Assembly (NCBI GenBank): GCA_041392475.1
Contig: JAWKLZ010000001.1
Coordinates: 1,984,001 to 2,048,000, forward strand
Direction: 5' to 3'
DNA: 64,000 bases
Source: Chitinophagales bacterium
GTDB taxonomy: Bacteria; Bacteroidota; Bacteroidia; Chitinophagales; UBA2359
Below are positions 25,888-34,492 of the stretch, one piece after another; position 1 is the first letter of the stretch, and each line of letters opens with the position of its first letter. The position numbers and the translations under genes were made by a program. The notes under the pieces were generated by a model, which was not told where the DNA came from, did no database searches, and worked only from the letters and a program-made list of their open reading frames with translations.

Positions 25888-28800
25888 GGTTGTTTGTTTT
25901 TATTGGTGAGTAATGTGATGACTTCGGATGTAGGAAGTTTTTGGTCGGCAGAAGTATATAAGCGTTGGTCTTCTGAAACGTTCTGTTGTATTTCTTTCTT
26001 TGCTTTCCGCCCTAAAGCCCTTAAAGCAGTTTCGTGGGCAAAGTCAAAATCTTCTCCGTCAAAAACCAATTCATAGAGTTTCTCAGCATACAAATTGGCT
26101 GCATATTCTGAAATAAAGTCTTTCGTTCCTACTACTCCTTTTTGAATGTATGGAAGGGCTGATACTGCATGGTTGTGGGAATTGCAAGCACTCAACAACA
26201 AATAATCTATTTGGTATTTTCGACAATACAGTTTTAGGGTAGCTGCAAAATCTTCACTGGAAACGGCATCTTCCTCTCCTGCTTCATCTTCAAAGTAGAA
26301 CCCATTTCTTTTCGAGCCGTGCATCATCAAATGCAAATAGTTGGGTTGATGGGTTCGCAAAAGCCGTATCAGATTGTCAAACTCGACTTTGGTTTCTACT
26401 TTGATTTCCTCAAATTCATCCCGATTATCTGCACTTTTCAAGGAAGTTTTGAGGATTTTCAACTCTTTTCCAAAATCAAGAGAATTTTTACCCTTTGGAC
26501 TCGAACAGATGAACAAAACCCGCTTTTTCTCTTTTAGCGGTTTCTCAGAGGTTTTTGTTCGCTTTTGGAGATTTTCGTCTGTTGCAATTTTCTCTACGAT
26601 GTTTATATGGATGTCTGATGACTCATCCTGTCCTTTTTGACTTAAACCTAATTCTTCAAGTTGTTCTTCTGTTAACATCTGCTTGAGTATGGCATAGGCT
26701 TTTTGGGGGTAATGCTGTATCCAATATTCTATCTGATGTCGGGTGATGTTGTCGGGTAAGTCCATATAAGGAACAATTTTTTCCTCCATACGGCTTTTTT
26801 CACCTCGTCCAAATGGAAGTTCTTTGTCTCTGTTTTTGAAGATTTGAAGGTCTTTGATATAGATAAATTGATTGGGATGATTTTGTGCTTCAATAAAGCC
26901 TTCTTCACTGGGATAATTCATCACTTTTTCTAAGTCCACAAAATATTTCCCATCCACACTCACACTCACTGTTCCTTTCCCATCCTGCAATTTTTCGAGC
27001 AGGTTTTGGATGGCATCCAAAAGAGGTTTTCCTTCTTCCGATACTTTTACGGTGATGCTGTTATCGTCCAAATGGGCTTCTACAAATGCTCTTTGACTGT
27101 CACTCCTTAGATAGATTCCATACCTCCAAAGATTGTTTTCTTTTGCGATGGACTTGTCGGGAAGAATGAAACTTTGCACAATGAAACTTTGTATCAAACC
27201 ATAGTGCAACATCGGATATTGGTAGCGAACATGGTACTGAACGTTTTTTTCGCTCAACATGGCTTCAATGTCCTCCAATCGTTCTGGCTTCTTGGTAGGC
27301 AGAAATTGAGGAGTGATGAAAGTACGGTTTTCAAATTCGGCAAAATGTCGGTCTTTTTGTTCGGGTGTGGTTTCAAAGCACAGTTCGCAGGTGAGCATCA
27401 AACTGAGGAGCAAATCTTGCTCTGCTCTATCGGGATGCTCCTTTTTCCATGCTTTCTCTAAATCTTTGCCCGAAAATTGTCCATCTTTCGCCTGAATGTC
27501 TTTGTAAAATTCTGTGCCTGGTTTAAACAAAGTATAAACCGCTTCAATGACTTCTGATTGGTTGAGGATGATTCGGTTGTGAAACAAGCCCTTTTTGAAA
27601 AGTACCACTCCCGTTTTGCTCAACCAATTCTCTAATACATCCATTGGGTCTTCAATGGGGGCTGCTACTTCACTGTTGATTTTTTTGACATCTTTTAGAT
27701 AGTCTTCAATGCTCAGATACTTTTCGTCGTTTTTCTGTCGCTCTCTGATGGCTTTTCTCAGCTTGTAGTAAGCTTCGGGAATCTTTGCTTTTCCTTTGGT
27801 GTATTCTATCGCAGCTTTGATAGATGCCAGTATTTTGTTCAGTCCATTTTTGTTCCAATCCTCTATACTGGCTTTGAAGTCCAGTGCATCAAAGTAGGGG
27901 AACAAATGGTGAAATTCATCATATTCGGCTTGTGGATAGTGAAATTGATGTCCTTTCTTTTCGGTTTTGGTTTGTATCAATACCACAGGACTTTCCTTTC
28001 CAAGAAGATTGGCATAATGCAACCAATAGGATTTGGAGTGATTGTCGTAACAGCGAATTTCACCGCCTTCTTTTCGCTCGTCTTGGGGTTTGTCCTCTGT
28101 GACCATATCCCAAAATAGGAGGTAAATGGCATTGGACTGCATAAACAGGCGGTGTGTGGCATGGTAAATATCCTGCCCTCCAAAATCCCATATATTCAGT
28201 TGATTACCGTCAAATAAATAAGGGTCTAATTTGACATCAATAGCATGGGTAGTCTCCCTCACTTCTTTGAAGCGGTTGTATATAAGTCTTTCTGCAAAGG
28301 TGGTTTTGCCTACATTTCCATTGCCTAAGAGCAAGACTTTGCACTCGTTGTCTTGTTGTGGATTGCCGCCCATCTCTCGAAAGTATCGCTGTATGAACGC
28401 CAAATTATTCTTGTACTCACTACTTTCAATATTCCCTTGCAGAGCAGGCGGTAGTTGATTGCCGTACAAATGCAGACTTTCGATGGAAGGAAAGGGTTTT
28501 AGAAAATCAAGTGGAACGTTTGTAAATTGGTTGTTTTTCAAGCCCAATGTAATCAGATGTGGCAGTGGTTTTTGGAGATGAAAACTAGTAAATTGATTGT
28601 TGTTCAAATACAGGTGTTGGAGTTTGGTTGTTCCTGAAGGTGCGGTGAACTGCTGCAATTGATTTCCACTCAGGTCTATCAGCTCCAACTTTGGAAAATT
28701 TCCTTTGAAAGTGATTTTCTCCAATTGATTGCGACTGACATCCAGCGTTTGAAGGGATTCAAAATTGGTCGCTAAGGATAGCTTTTTCAGCCGACTATCG

Positions 28801-29084
28801 CTACAATCCAAATGGATTAGATGTGGCAAGGATGTTTTTATTTGGACGGTCTGCAAGCTTGGATTATCGCTCAAATTGAGGTATTGCAATTCATAAAACG
28901 CATCCTCCAATTCAATATTGATTAGTCCCTCCAATTCTCTCGCAATCAAACCAATGATTTCTCCCGCATCGTTGCAGACATAACTCTGAGGATGGTGTTC
29001 TCCTCTAAGGTCTTGTAGATTTGCTTGTTGTTTGAAAGTTGTATCTTCTCCAAATAACTGTTTGAGTAGTTGTTCGTGTGTCAT
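25884..29084 (-). CDS. LRR-Roc-COR GTPase with C-terminal CHAT protease
   Basis: The 1066-residue product begins with about 7 leucine-rich repeats (about 60-215: LQYLNLSDNPSL, LQTLDVSRNQLEK, LELIDLSGNQLQQ). A Roc GTPase follows (P-loop GNGNVGKTT at 254-262, switch DFGGQD at 300-305, guanine-recognition IQTKTEK), then a COR dimerisation region (about 450-800) and a CHAT domain (about 870-1030) with catalytic His about 922 (LMMHGSK) and Cys about 967 (LLSACNSH). ROCO proteins are GTP-regulated switches; CHAT proteases are caspase relatives. With a gasdermin gene overlapping its stop, it is very probably the activating protease. LRRs would sense the trigger, perhaps via the FGE proteins encoded on either side. 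Confidence 0.93.
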   Translation of the reverse strand: MTHEQLLKQLFGEDTTFKQQANLQDLRGEHHPQSYVCNDAGEIIGLIARELEGLINIELEDAFYELQYLNLSDNPSLQTVQIKTSLPHLIHLDCSDSRLKKLSLATNFESLQTLDVSRNQLEKITFKGNFPKLELIDLSGNQLQQFTAPSGTTKLQHLYLNNNQFTSFHLQKPLPHLITLGLKNNQFTNVPLDFLKPFPSIESLHLYGNQLPPALQGNIESSEYKNNLAFIQRYFREMGGNPQQDNECKVLLLGNGNVGKTTFAERLIYNRFKEVRETTHAIDVKLDPYLFDGNQLNIWDFGGQDIYHATHRLFMQSNAIYLLFWDMVTEDKPQDERKEGGEIRCYDNHSKSYWLHYANLLGKESPVVLIQTKTEKKGHQFHYPQAEYDEFHHLFPYFDALDFKASIEDWNKNGLNKILASIKAAIEYTKGKAKIPEAYYKLRKAIRERQKNDEKYLSIEDYLKDVKKINSEVAAPIEDPMDVLENWLSKTGVVLFKKGLFHNRIILNQSEVIEAVYTLFKPGTEFYKDIQAKDGQFSGKDLEKAWKKEHPDRAEQDLLLSLMLTCELCFETTPEQKDRHFAEFENRTFITPQFLPTKKPERLEDIEAMLSEKNVQYHVRYQYPMLHYGLIQSFIVQSFILPDKSIAKENNLWRYGIYLRSDSQRAFVEAHLDDNSITVKVSEEGKPLLDAIQNLLEKLQDGKGTVSVSVDGKYFVDLEKVMNYPSEEGFIEAQNHPNQFIYIKDLQIFKNRDKELPFGRGEKSRMEEKIVPYMDLPDNITRHQIEYWIQHYPQKAYAILKQMLTEEQLEELGLSQKGQDESSDIHINIVEKIATDENLQKRTKTSEKPLKEKKRVLFICSSPKGKNSLDFGKELKILKTSLKSADNRDEFEEIKVETKVEFDNLIRLLRTHQPNYLHLMMHGSKRNGFYFEDEAGEEDAVSSEDFAATLKLYCRKYQIDYLLLSACNSHNHAVSALPYIQKGVVGTKDFISEYAANLYAEKLYELVFDGEDFDFAHETALRALGRKAKKEIQQNVSEDQRLYTSADQKLPTSEVITLLTNKNKQP

Positions 29085-29234
29085 ATGGACTCTTTGGTTT
29101 GCATTTTATGGATGTAGGATGGAGCGAATACCTAAGCGTCCGCCCTTGTGTACGAAGGTAATCAAAATATTTTTTGTTCCCCTAAAATATCAAAAAAATA
29201 CCCCATACCCAAAAACCATTTCCAAAAAATTTCG

Positions 29235-29296
29235 ACCGCCTTCGGCGGTAAAGAAAAAAAAGAAAAAGGGTAAAAGCGTAAGAGGGCAAAGGGTAA
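29235..29296 (-). promoter_or_regulatory. DGR-type 3' hairpin and conserved tail after FGE gene 2
   Basis: Same ACCGCC-GAA-GGCGGT hairpin (29235-29249), 48 nt after the stop, with the same pyrimidine-rich tail as at the other two FGE genes. It lies about 150 bp upstream of the ROCO-CHAT start, so the cluster may be partly terminated here or read through. Confidence 0.6.
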
Positions 29297-30046
29297 TTAG
29301 TACCAGGATAAACGACATCCGAGGTAGTTGTCCCGAATGTCGTGGTAGCTCCCGAAGCGGTAAGCCACACGGCAGCCGTCGCCAAGGTTGAGCCAAGACC
29401 CGCCACGAACCAAGCGGCGGTTAGCGTCCCCATCCTGACAAGCCGTTCCATCTGTCGGAATTTTACTGCGGTCGTTATTGTAAATGTCCTCACACCATTC
29501 AAATACATTCCCACTCATATCGTACAAGCCCAAAACATTCGGCATTTTTAAACCCACTGGCTGAGTTGAGCCATGACTGTTTTTATCATACCAAGCCACT
29601 TCCTTCAAATGGTTGCTCCCTGCATATTGATAGGGGTATTGTTCCCAATATTTACCCCCTCTTGCCGCATACTCCCATTGGCTTTCGGTCGGTAGGCGAA
29701 AGCGTTTGCCTGTGGCAGCGTTGCGCTCCGCTATTGCAGGAAGGGCATTGAGTGTGTCCAAGAACCCTCCCTTTTCGCATATATCATCCCAACTCACTCG
29801 CTCTACGGGATGTTTTGACCCTGTAAAAGCACTGTGTTCATTCGCTTCGCCCATCACCGCTTTCCATAGTTCGTTCGTGACGGGATATTGGGCGATGTGG
29901 TAGTCCTCTTTGAAGGTAATCGTGATGGGGCTTTTTTCCTCTCCATAGCCCATTTCGTAGCTACCCGCTTCGATGTGTACCATTTCGATGGGGATGCCGT
30001 TGGCGTGGAAGGTTTTGGTGACGATGGGGATTGTTGTTGTGGTCAT
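29297..30046 (-). CDS. FGE-sulfatase-fold DGR target protein 2
   Basis: The 249-residue product is closely related to FGE protein 3 (shared start region TTTTIPIVTKTFHANGIPIE and most of the body) but differs in the C-terminal variable region (29321-29392). The fold motifs are YHIAQYPVTNELW, FRLPTESQWEYAARGG, YDMSGNVFEWC and the constant end GCRLSWY. It has no signal peptide and is expected to be cytoplasmic, in the same compartment as the ROCO-CHAT protease encoded next. Confidence 0.9.
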   Translation of the reverse strand: MTTTTIPIVTKTFHANGIPIEMVHIEAGSYEMGYGEEKSPITITFKEDYHIAQYPVTNELWKAVMGEANEHSAFTGSKHPVERVSWDDICEKGGFLDTLNALPAIAERNAATGKRFRLPTESQWEYAARGGKYWEQYPYQYAGSNHLKEVAWYDKNSHGSTQPVGLKMPNVLGLYDMSGNVFEWCEDIYNNDRSKIPTDGTACQDGDANRRLVRGGSWLNLGDGCRVAYRFGSYHDIRDNYLGCRLSWY

Positions 30047-30089
30047 GGGGTGAAATTAACAATTTATTGCAGTTTCAAAAAAAATTTCG

Positions 30090-30153
30090 ACCGCCTTCGG
30101 CGGTAAAAAAAAAAAAAAGAAAAAGGGTAAGAGCGTAAGAGGGCAAAGGGTAA
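30090..30153 (-). promoter_or_regulatory. DGR-type 3' hairpin and conserved tail after FGE gene 3
   Basis: Hairpin ACCGCC-GAA-GGCGGT (30090-30104), 50 nt after the stop, with the same tail; the A/T tract between stem and tail is 2 nt longer than in the other copies. Confidence 0.6.
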
Positions 30154-30912
30154 TTAGTACCAGGAGAAACGACATCCGAGGCTGATGTAGCGATTGTAGT
30201 GGAAGCTCCAGTAGCGGAAAGCCACACGGCAGAAGTCGTCAATGTAGTCCCAAGACCCGCCACGAACCAAGCGGCGATTTTTGTAACGTTCATCCTCCAA
30301 CTTACAAGCTGTTCCATCCATCGGAATTTTACTACGGTCATCATTCCAAATATCCTCACACCATTCCCATACATTGCCACTCATGTCGTACAAGCCCAAA
30401 ACATTCGGCATTTTTATACCTACTGGCTGAGTAGAATTGTGGCTGTTTTTGTCATACCAACCCACTTCTTTTAGGTGGTTGCTCCCTGCATAGCGATAGG
30501 GATATTGCTGCCAATATTTACCCCCTCGTGCCGCATACTCCCATTGGCTTTCGGTCGGTAGGCGAAAGCGTTTGCCTGAAGCGGCATTGCGCTCCGCTAT
30601 TGCAGGAAGGGCATTGAGTGTGTCCAAGAACCCTTCCTTTTCGCATATATCATCCCAACTCACTCGCTCTACGGGATGTTTTGACCCTGTAAAAGCACTG
30701 TGTTCATTCGCTTCGCCCATCACCGCTTTCCATAGTTCGTTCGTGACGGGATATTGGGCGATGTGGTAGTCTTCTTTGAAGGTAATGGGAATTGGGTCGT
30801 CATATTGACCATAGCCCATTTGGTAGCTGCCCGCTTCGATGTGTACCATTTCGATGGGGATGCCGTTGGCGTGGAAGGTTTTGGTGACGATGGGGATTGT
30901 TGTGGTTGTCAT
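30154..30912 (-). CDS. FGE-sulfatase-fold DGR target protein 3 (first gene of cluster)
   Basis: The 252-residue paralogue of FGE protein 2 has a near-identical N-terminal half and a distinct variable region (30178-30249). Across the three genes 18 of 24 VR codons vary, 17 at positions 1 and/or 2 with the third base fixed (mostly NNC), and one at position 3 (CGT/CGG/CGC). All are explained by a template with A at the changed bases. The constant frame is CRVA in the middle and GCR before the end. It lies just downstream of the four-half-site motif. Confidence 0.9.
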   Translation of the reverse strand: MTTTTIPIVTKTFHANGIPIEMVHIEAGSYQMGYGQYDDPIPITFKEDYHIAQYPVTNELWKAVMGEANEHSAFTGSKHPVERVSWDDICEKEGFLDTLNALPAIAERNAASGKRFRLPTESQWEYAARGGKYWQQYPYRYAGSNHLKEVGWYDKNSHNSTQPVGIKMPNVLGLYDMSGNVWEWCEDIWNDDRSKIPMDGTACKLEDERYKNRRLVRGGSWDYIDDFCRVAFRYWSFHYNRYISLGCRFSWY

Positions 30913-30952
30913 GGCAGCAAGATAATAAATTATCGCAAATTCTCCTTTTTGT

Positions 30953-31003
30953 TGTAAACATTGGTTTACAGAATGTTTACAATAGGAGTTTTTGGTGTTT
31001 ACA
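30953..31003 (-). promoter_or_regulatory. Four-half-site operator-like motif upstream of the cell-death cluster
   Basis: TGTAAAC at 30953 and GTTTACA at 30964, 30975 and 30997 repeat the 11-11-22 bp spacing seen upstream of hsdM (23613-23663). Similarity continues for about 50 bp beyond. The motif begins 40 bp upstream of the first FGE start codon, in a position where a repressor or activator could act. Confidence 0.6.
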
Positions 31004-31078
31004 TACCCATTTTTTTGCCGAAAAAAAGAAAAAATCCATTGTGTTGTGGTCGTAAATTTCAGACAAGAACTATCTTAG

Positions 31079-31141
31079 TTCGCTTTGCCCATGACTACTT
31101 TCCAGAGTTCATTCGTTACTGCATTTTTGGCGATGTGATAG
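31079..31141 (-). pseudogene. Remnant of a fourth FGE gene
   Basis: Translation on the minus strand gives YHIAKNAVTNELWKVVMGKAN, matching YHIAQYPVTNELWKAVMGEAN of the neighbouring FGE proteins. The fragment ends exactly where MITE copy 2 begins (31142) and has no other FGE sequence around it. Confidence 0.75.
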
Positions 31142-31288
31142 TATAGGTCTTCACATTAAAAAGGAATAAATCGCAACCCACCCCTGCCCCTCCAAGGAGG
31201 GGAATACTTGTACCAAGTGGGAAATTCCCCTCTTGGGAGGGGTAGGGGTGGGTTTAAGTAATATAAACAATCAATGCGGAAACCAATA
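31142..31288 (+). repeat. MITE family 1, copy 2
   Basis: About 147 bp, with imperfect terminal inverted repeats (TATAGGTCTTC and the complement of TATTGGTTTCC) and a central CCCCTCC/GGAGGGG palindrome. It is nearly identical to the copy at 56266 and truncates the FGE gene remnant. Confidence 0.8.
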
Positions 31289-31353
31289 ATAAAAAGATAT
31301 TTTTCAACTATGGGAACTATTTACTGTTATTGAGGAAAGTAAGAACTTATATG

Positions 31354-31385
31354 TTGCCTAATGAGTCCATTTAGGTGTACCTTTG
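31354..31385 (+). promoter_or_regulatory. Bacteroidota-type promoter for the cobalamin adenosyltransferase gene
   Basis: TACCTTTG at 31378-31385 fits the TAnnTTTG -7 box, with TTG at 31354-31356 as the -33 element (21-bp gap). The start codon is 57 bp downstream. No cobalamin riboswitch is visible. Confidence 0.5.
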
Positions 31386-31441
31386 TTCTGCAGATAAGTA
31401 AATCCTATTTTCACTCATTTACCTAACCCGCAAAGAGATAC

Positions 31442-31981
31442 ATGAAAATTTATACAAAAACAGGAGATGACGGAACGACTATGTTGTTTGGCGGAGGAAG
31501 AGTTCCCAAACACCATTTACGCATTGAAGCTTATGGCACCGTAGATGAATTGAACTCTTATATTGGTTTGGTTAGAGACCAAGCGATTTCTGAGCATCAC
31601 CGCCAAATATTGAAGCAAATACAAGATGCCTTGTTTACGATTGGTGCAAATTTGGCTACAAATCCCGAAAAAAATAAAGTCAAAACGCCCGATATTACAG
31701 AGGAGGACATAGCTTTGTTAGAGAGGGAAATGGATGCGATGGATGAGGTGCTTCCAGCATTGAAAAACTTCATCTTACCAGGCGGACATACTACTGTTTC
31801 CTTTTGTCACCTAGCGCGTTGTGTTTGCAGAAGAAGCGAGCGTTTGTGTGTAGCATTGGCGGAACAATCACCTGTTGCAGCGATTCTTGTTCAATACCTC
31901 AACCGTCTTTCGGATTACTTGTTTGTATTGGCTCGAAAAATTGGGGCAGAATTGGGAGCAGAAGAAATTGTTTGGAAATAG
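31442..31981 (+). CDS. Cob(I)yrinic acid a,c-diamide adenosyltransferase (PduO-type)
   Basis: The 179-residue product has the PduO-type signatures: N-terminal KIYTKTGDDGTTMLFGG (ATP binding), EAYGTVDELNSYIG, and C-terminal RCVCRRSERLCVAL and YLNRLSDYLFVLAR. The enzyme transfers adenosyl from ATP to cob(I)alamin as a cytoplasmic trimer. It is monocistronic and convergent with queA across a shared hairpin terminator. Confidence 0.95.
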   Translation: MKIYTKTGDDGTTMLFGGGRVPKHHLRIEAYGTVDELNSYIGLVRDQAISEHHRQILKQIQDALFTIGANLATNPEKNKVKTPDITEEDIALLEREMDAMDEVLPALKNFILPGGHTTVSFCHLARCVCRRSERLCVALAEQSPVAAILVQYLNRLSDYLFVLARKIGAELGAEEIVWK

Positions 31982-31997
31982 GAAGATTCCTAATTAT

Positions 31998-32039
31998 AAA
32001 ATGGTGTGACTGTGAACTATCTCACTATCACACCATTTT
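31998..32039. terminator. Bidirectional terminator between cobalamin adenosyltransferase and queA
   Basis: A perfect 12-bp inverted repeat AAAATGGTGTGA/TCACACCATTTT (31998-32009/32028-32039) has A/T-rich ends on both strands and lies between convergent genes. Confidence 0.8.
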
Positions 32040-32063
32040 CGCTATTGCTCAACAATCATTCTA

Positions 32064-33122
32064 TCAAATAATCAACATCGCATCGCCATAAGTGTAAAAG
32101 CGATAACCATGTTTGATGGCTTCTTTGTAAACTTTTATAGTTCTGTCATAACCCAAAAAGGCAGAAACCATGATGATAAGACTAGACTTTGGCAAATGAA
32201 AGTTGGTAATCATAGAGTCTGCAATATGGAATTTATGAGGCGGGTAAATAAACAAATTTGTCCATCCTTCAGAAGTTTTCAACAAGCTTTCTGCTGATAC
32301 AGAAGATTCTATGGTTCGCATGGTCGTTGTTCCAACTGCACAAACTCGCTTGTTGAGTTTTTTTGCTTTGTTCACAACTTCAACGGCTTCAGGCCCTATT
32401 CTGAAATATTCCGCATCCATTTTGTGCTTCGATAAATCTTCCACTTCAATACTTCTAAAAGTACCTAAACCAATGTGTAAGGTTACTTCTGCAAAATGTA
32501 CTCCCTTGATTTCAAGTCGAGTCATCACCTCTTGACTGAAATGCAAACCAGCTGTAGGTGCAGCAACTGCGCCTTCCTCTCTAGCATAAATCGTTTGATA
32601 ACGCTCATCATCTAATGCCGTAGGTTCTCGCTTAATGTACTTAGGAAGTGGTGTTTGCCCAAGGCTTTTAAGAATTTTTCTAAATTCTTCATTGGTGCCA
32701 TCAAATAGGAAACGAATGGTACGTCCTCTTGAAGTTGTATTATCTACTACTTCCGCCACTAACATATCGTCATCGCCGAAATACAATTTATTGCCTACTC
32801 TTATTTTTCGAGCAGGGTCGACCAATACGTCCCAAAGGCGAACTTCTGTGTTCAACTCCCTCAACAAAAATACTTCTATCTTTGCTCCTGTTTTTTCTTT
32901 TCTTCCAAACAGACGAGCTGGAAATACTTTTGTATTGTTCAATATAAATGCATCGTCTTCTCCAAAATATTCAACAATATCTCTAAAATGTCGATGCTCT
33001 ATTTCTCCCGTATCCTTGTGAACAACCATTAATTTTGAGCCATCACGGTACTCTGTCGGTTCTTTTGCTATTAACTTCTCTGGTAAATCGAAGTTAAAAG
33101 CAGATAGTTTCATTTTTGCCAA
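32064..33122 (-). CDS. queA: tRNA preQ1(34) S-adenosylmethionine ribosyltransferase-isomerase QueA
   Basis: The 352-residue full-length product has family hallmarks: FDLPEKLIAKEPTEYRDGSKLMV, NNTKVFPARLFGRK, GAVAAPTAGLHFS, HIGLGTFRSIEVEDL and TNFHLPKSSLIIMVSAF. It transfers and isomerises the ribose of AdoMet onto preQ1 in the wobble position of Tyr/His/Asn/Asp tRNAs to give epoxyqueuosine. It is divergent from the MacB-like permease gene. Confidence 0.97.
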   Translation of the reverse strand: MAKMKLSAFNFDLPEKLIAKEPTEYRDGSKLMVVHKDTGEIEHRHFRDIVEYFGEDDAFILNNTKVFPARLFGRKEKTGAKIEVFLLRELNTEVRLWDVLVDPARKIRVGNKLYFGDDDMLVAEVVDNTTSRGRTIRFLFDGTNEEFRKILKSLGQTPLPKYIKREPTALDDERYQTIYAREEGAVAAPTAGLHFSQEVMTRLEIKGVHFAEVTLHIGLGTFRSIEVEDLSKHKMDAEYFRIGPEAVEVVNKAKKLNKRVCAVGTTTMRTIESSVSAESLLKTSEGWTNLFIYPPHKFHIADSMITNFHLPKSSLIIMVSAFLGYDRTIKVYKEAIKHGYRFYTYGDAMLII

Positions 33123-33172
33123 TTTCTCTCACTTTTTGATTAGACCTGCAAAGGTAAAATTTTTAATGCTGA

Positions 33173-33200
33173 TTGTCTAACAAAAAAATCCCTATATTTG
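33173..33200 (+). promoter_or_regulatory. Bacteroidota-type promoter for the MacB-like permease gene
   Basis: TTG (33173-33175) and TATATTTG (33193-33200), 17 bp apart, match the TTTG/TAnnTTTG consensus; the ATG follows 14 bp later. On the other strand TACCTTTG (33149-33156) is a candidate -7 box for queA. Confidence 0.6.
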
Positions 33201-33213
33201 TTACAAAGAAATT

Positions 33214-34473
33214 ATGCTTACGGTCATTAGAATTTTTATTGAAGGTATTCGCTTAGCCTTACAAGAATTGTGGGCGAGCAAAATGCGCTCCTTTTTATCT
33301 ACATTGGGGATTACTATTGGTATTTTTTGTGTCGTTTCTGTCTTGATGGTCGTAGATAGTGTAGAACGCAATGTCAAAGGCTCTTTTGAAAAATTGGGTG
33401 ATGACATTGTTTATATCATGCGTGAACCTTGGGACGAAAATCCTGCCGAAAATTGGTGGAAATACATTCGCCGCCCTTTCCCAAACTACAACGAATTCAA
33501 AGCTATACAAGAAAAAGTAATTGGAGCTGAAGCAACCGCCATTCGGATTGTCATTCAGGGCAAGGACATCAAATACAAAAACAATACGCTCGAAAATGTG
33601 GTCATGGTGGCAGGTTCTCACGAATTTGGAGATATTTTCAATATGGAGTTTGAGAGAGGACGGTATTTTTCAATGTTAGAATCACAACTCGGCAACAATA
33701 AGGTGATTGTCGGTCACACCATTGCCCAAGAACTGTTTCCCAATATAGACGACCCTACTGGCAAAGAGGTGAAAATAATGGGTCGAAAACTTTCCATTGT
33801 CGGCGTATTGAAGGAAGAAGGCAAAAGTTTGTTGGGGGATGGGATGGACGAAGTAGCGATTTTACCCTACAATTATATGCGTCGATACATTGACATCAAT
33901 AGCAAAAGAGTGACTCCTGCTATTTGTGTGAAAGCAAAAGAGGGCGTTCCTACCCTGCAATTGAAGGAGGAAATTAGAGGTGTACTGCGGGCTAAAAGGC
34001 GTTTGAAGCCCAAAGAGGACGACGATTTTGCGATGAACCAAATGAGTATTTTGCTCGGTTTTATTGACAATATTTTCAACTACATCAACGGTGCTGGCTG
34101 GCTCATAGGTATTTTCTCTATTCTCGTGGGTGGCTTTGGCATTGCCAACATCATGTTTGTATCGGTCAAAGAACGCACAGGCATCATCGGCATCAAAAAA
34201 TCATTGGGTGCTAAAAACCACTATATTTTGTTTGAATTTTTGGTGGAAGCCATTTGCCTCTGTTTGGTAGGAGGATTGGCAGGACTACTTTTGGTCTATG
34301 GATTGGCTGCAATAGGAAATGCAGTTACAGACTCTTTCGAGTTGGTTGTCAGTTCTCAAAACATTGGTATTGCATTGGGTCTTTCACTCGGTATTGGTGT
34401 CGTGTCTGGACTGATTCCTGCCATTAAAGCATCTCTCATGAATCCCGTTGAAGCCATTCGACAAAACTTTTAG
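33214..34473 (+). CDS. MacB/FtsX-family ABC transporter permease
   Basis: The 419-residue product has the MacB permease plan: one N-terminal membrane helix (SFLSTLGITIGIFCVVSVLM), a large periplasmic MacB_PCD domain (about 50-285), and three C-terminal helices with the FtsX motif (GGFGIANIMFVSVKERTGII, IKKSLGAKNHYILFEFLVEA). No ATPase or adaptor gene is adjacent, so partners are encoded elsewhere. MacB-type systems use a mechanotransmission cycle to move substrates from the periplasm across the outer membrane. Confidence 0.93.
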   Translation: MLTVIRIFIEGIRLALQELWASKMRSFLSTLGITIGIFCVVSVLMVVDSVERNVKGSFEKLGDDIVYIMREPWDENPAENWWKYIRRPFPNYNEFKAIQEKVIGAEATAIRIVIQGKDIKYKNNTLENVVMVAGSHEFGDIFNMEFERGRYFSMLESQLGNNKVIVGHTIAQELFPNIDDPTGKEVKIMGRKLSIVGVLKEEGKSLLGDGMDEVAILPYNYMRRYIDINSKRVTPAICVKAKEGVPTLQLKEEIRGVLRAKRRLKPKEDDDFAMNQMSILLGFIDNIFNYINGAGWLIGIFSILVGGFGIANIMFVSVKERTGIIGIKKSLGAKNHYILFEFLVEAICLCLVGGLAGLLLVYGLAAIGNAVTDSFELVVSSQNIGIALGLSLGIGVVSGLIPAIKASLMNPVEAIRQNF

Positions 34474-34492
34474 GAAAAAAATAGACAAATGC

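Noticed and set aside
24109..30912. FGE genes as true sulfatase-activating enzymes
   Set aside because: No sulfatase gene is near, and the C-terminal hypervariable region with constant frame and hairpin fits DGR targets much better.
23600..31440. DGR reverse transcriptase or template repeat inside the island
   Set aside because: No YxDD-type RT and no fourth, A-rich copy of the VR sequence were found on either strand.
31289..31441. Cobalamin riboswitch before the adenosyltransferase gene
   Set aside because: No B12-box-like conserved sequence is visible in the short leader; only a promoter is supported.
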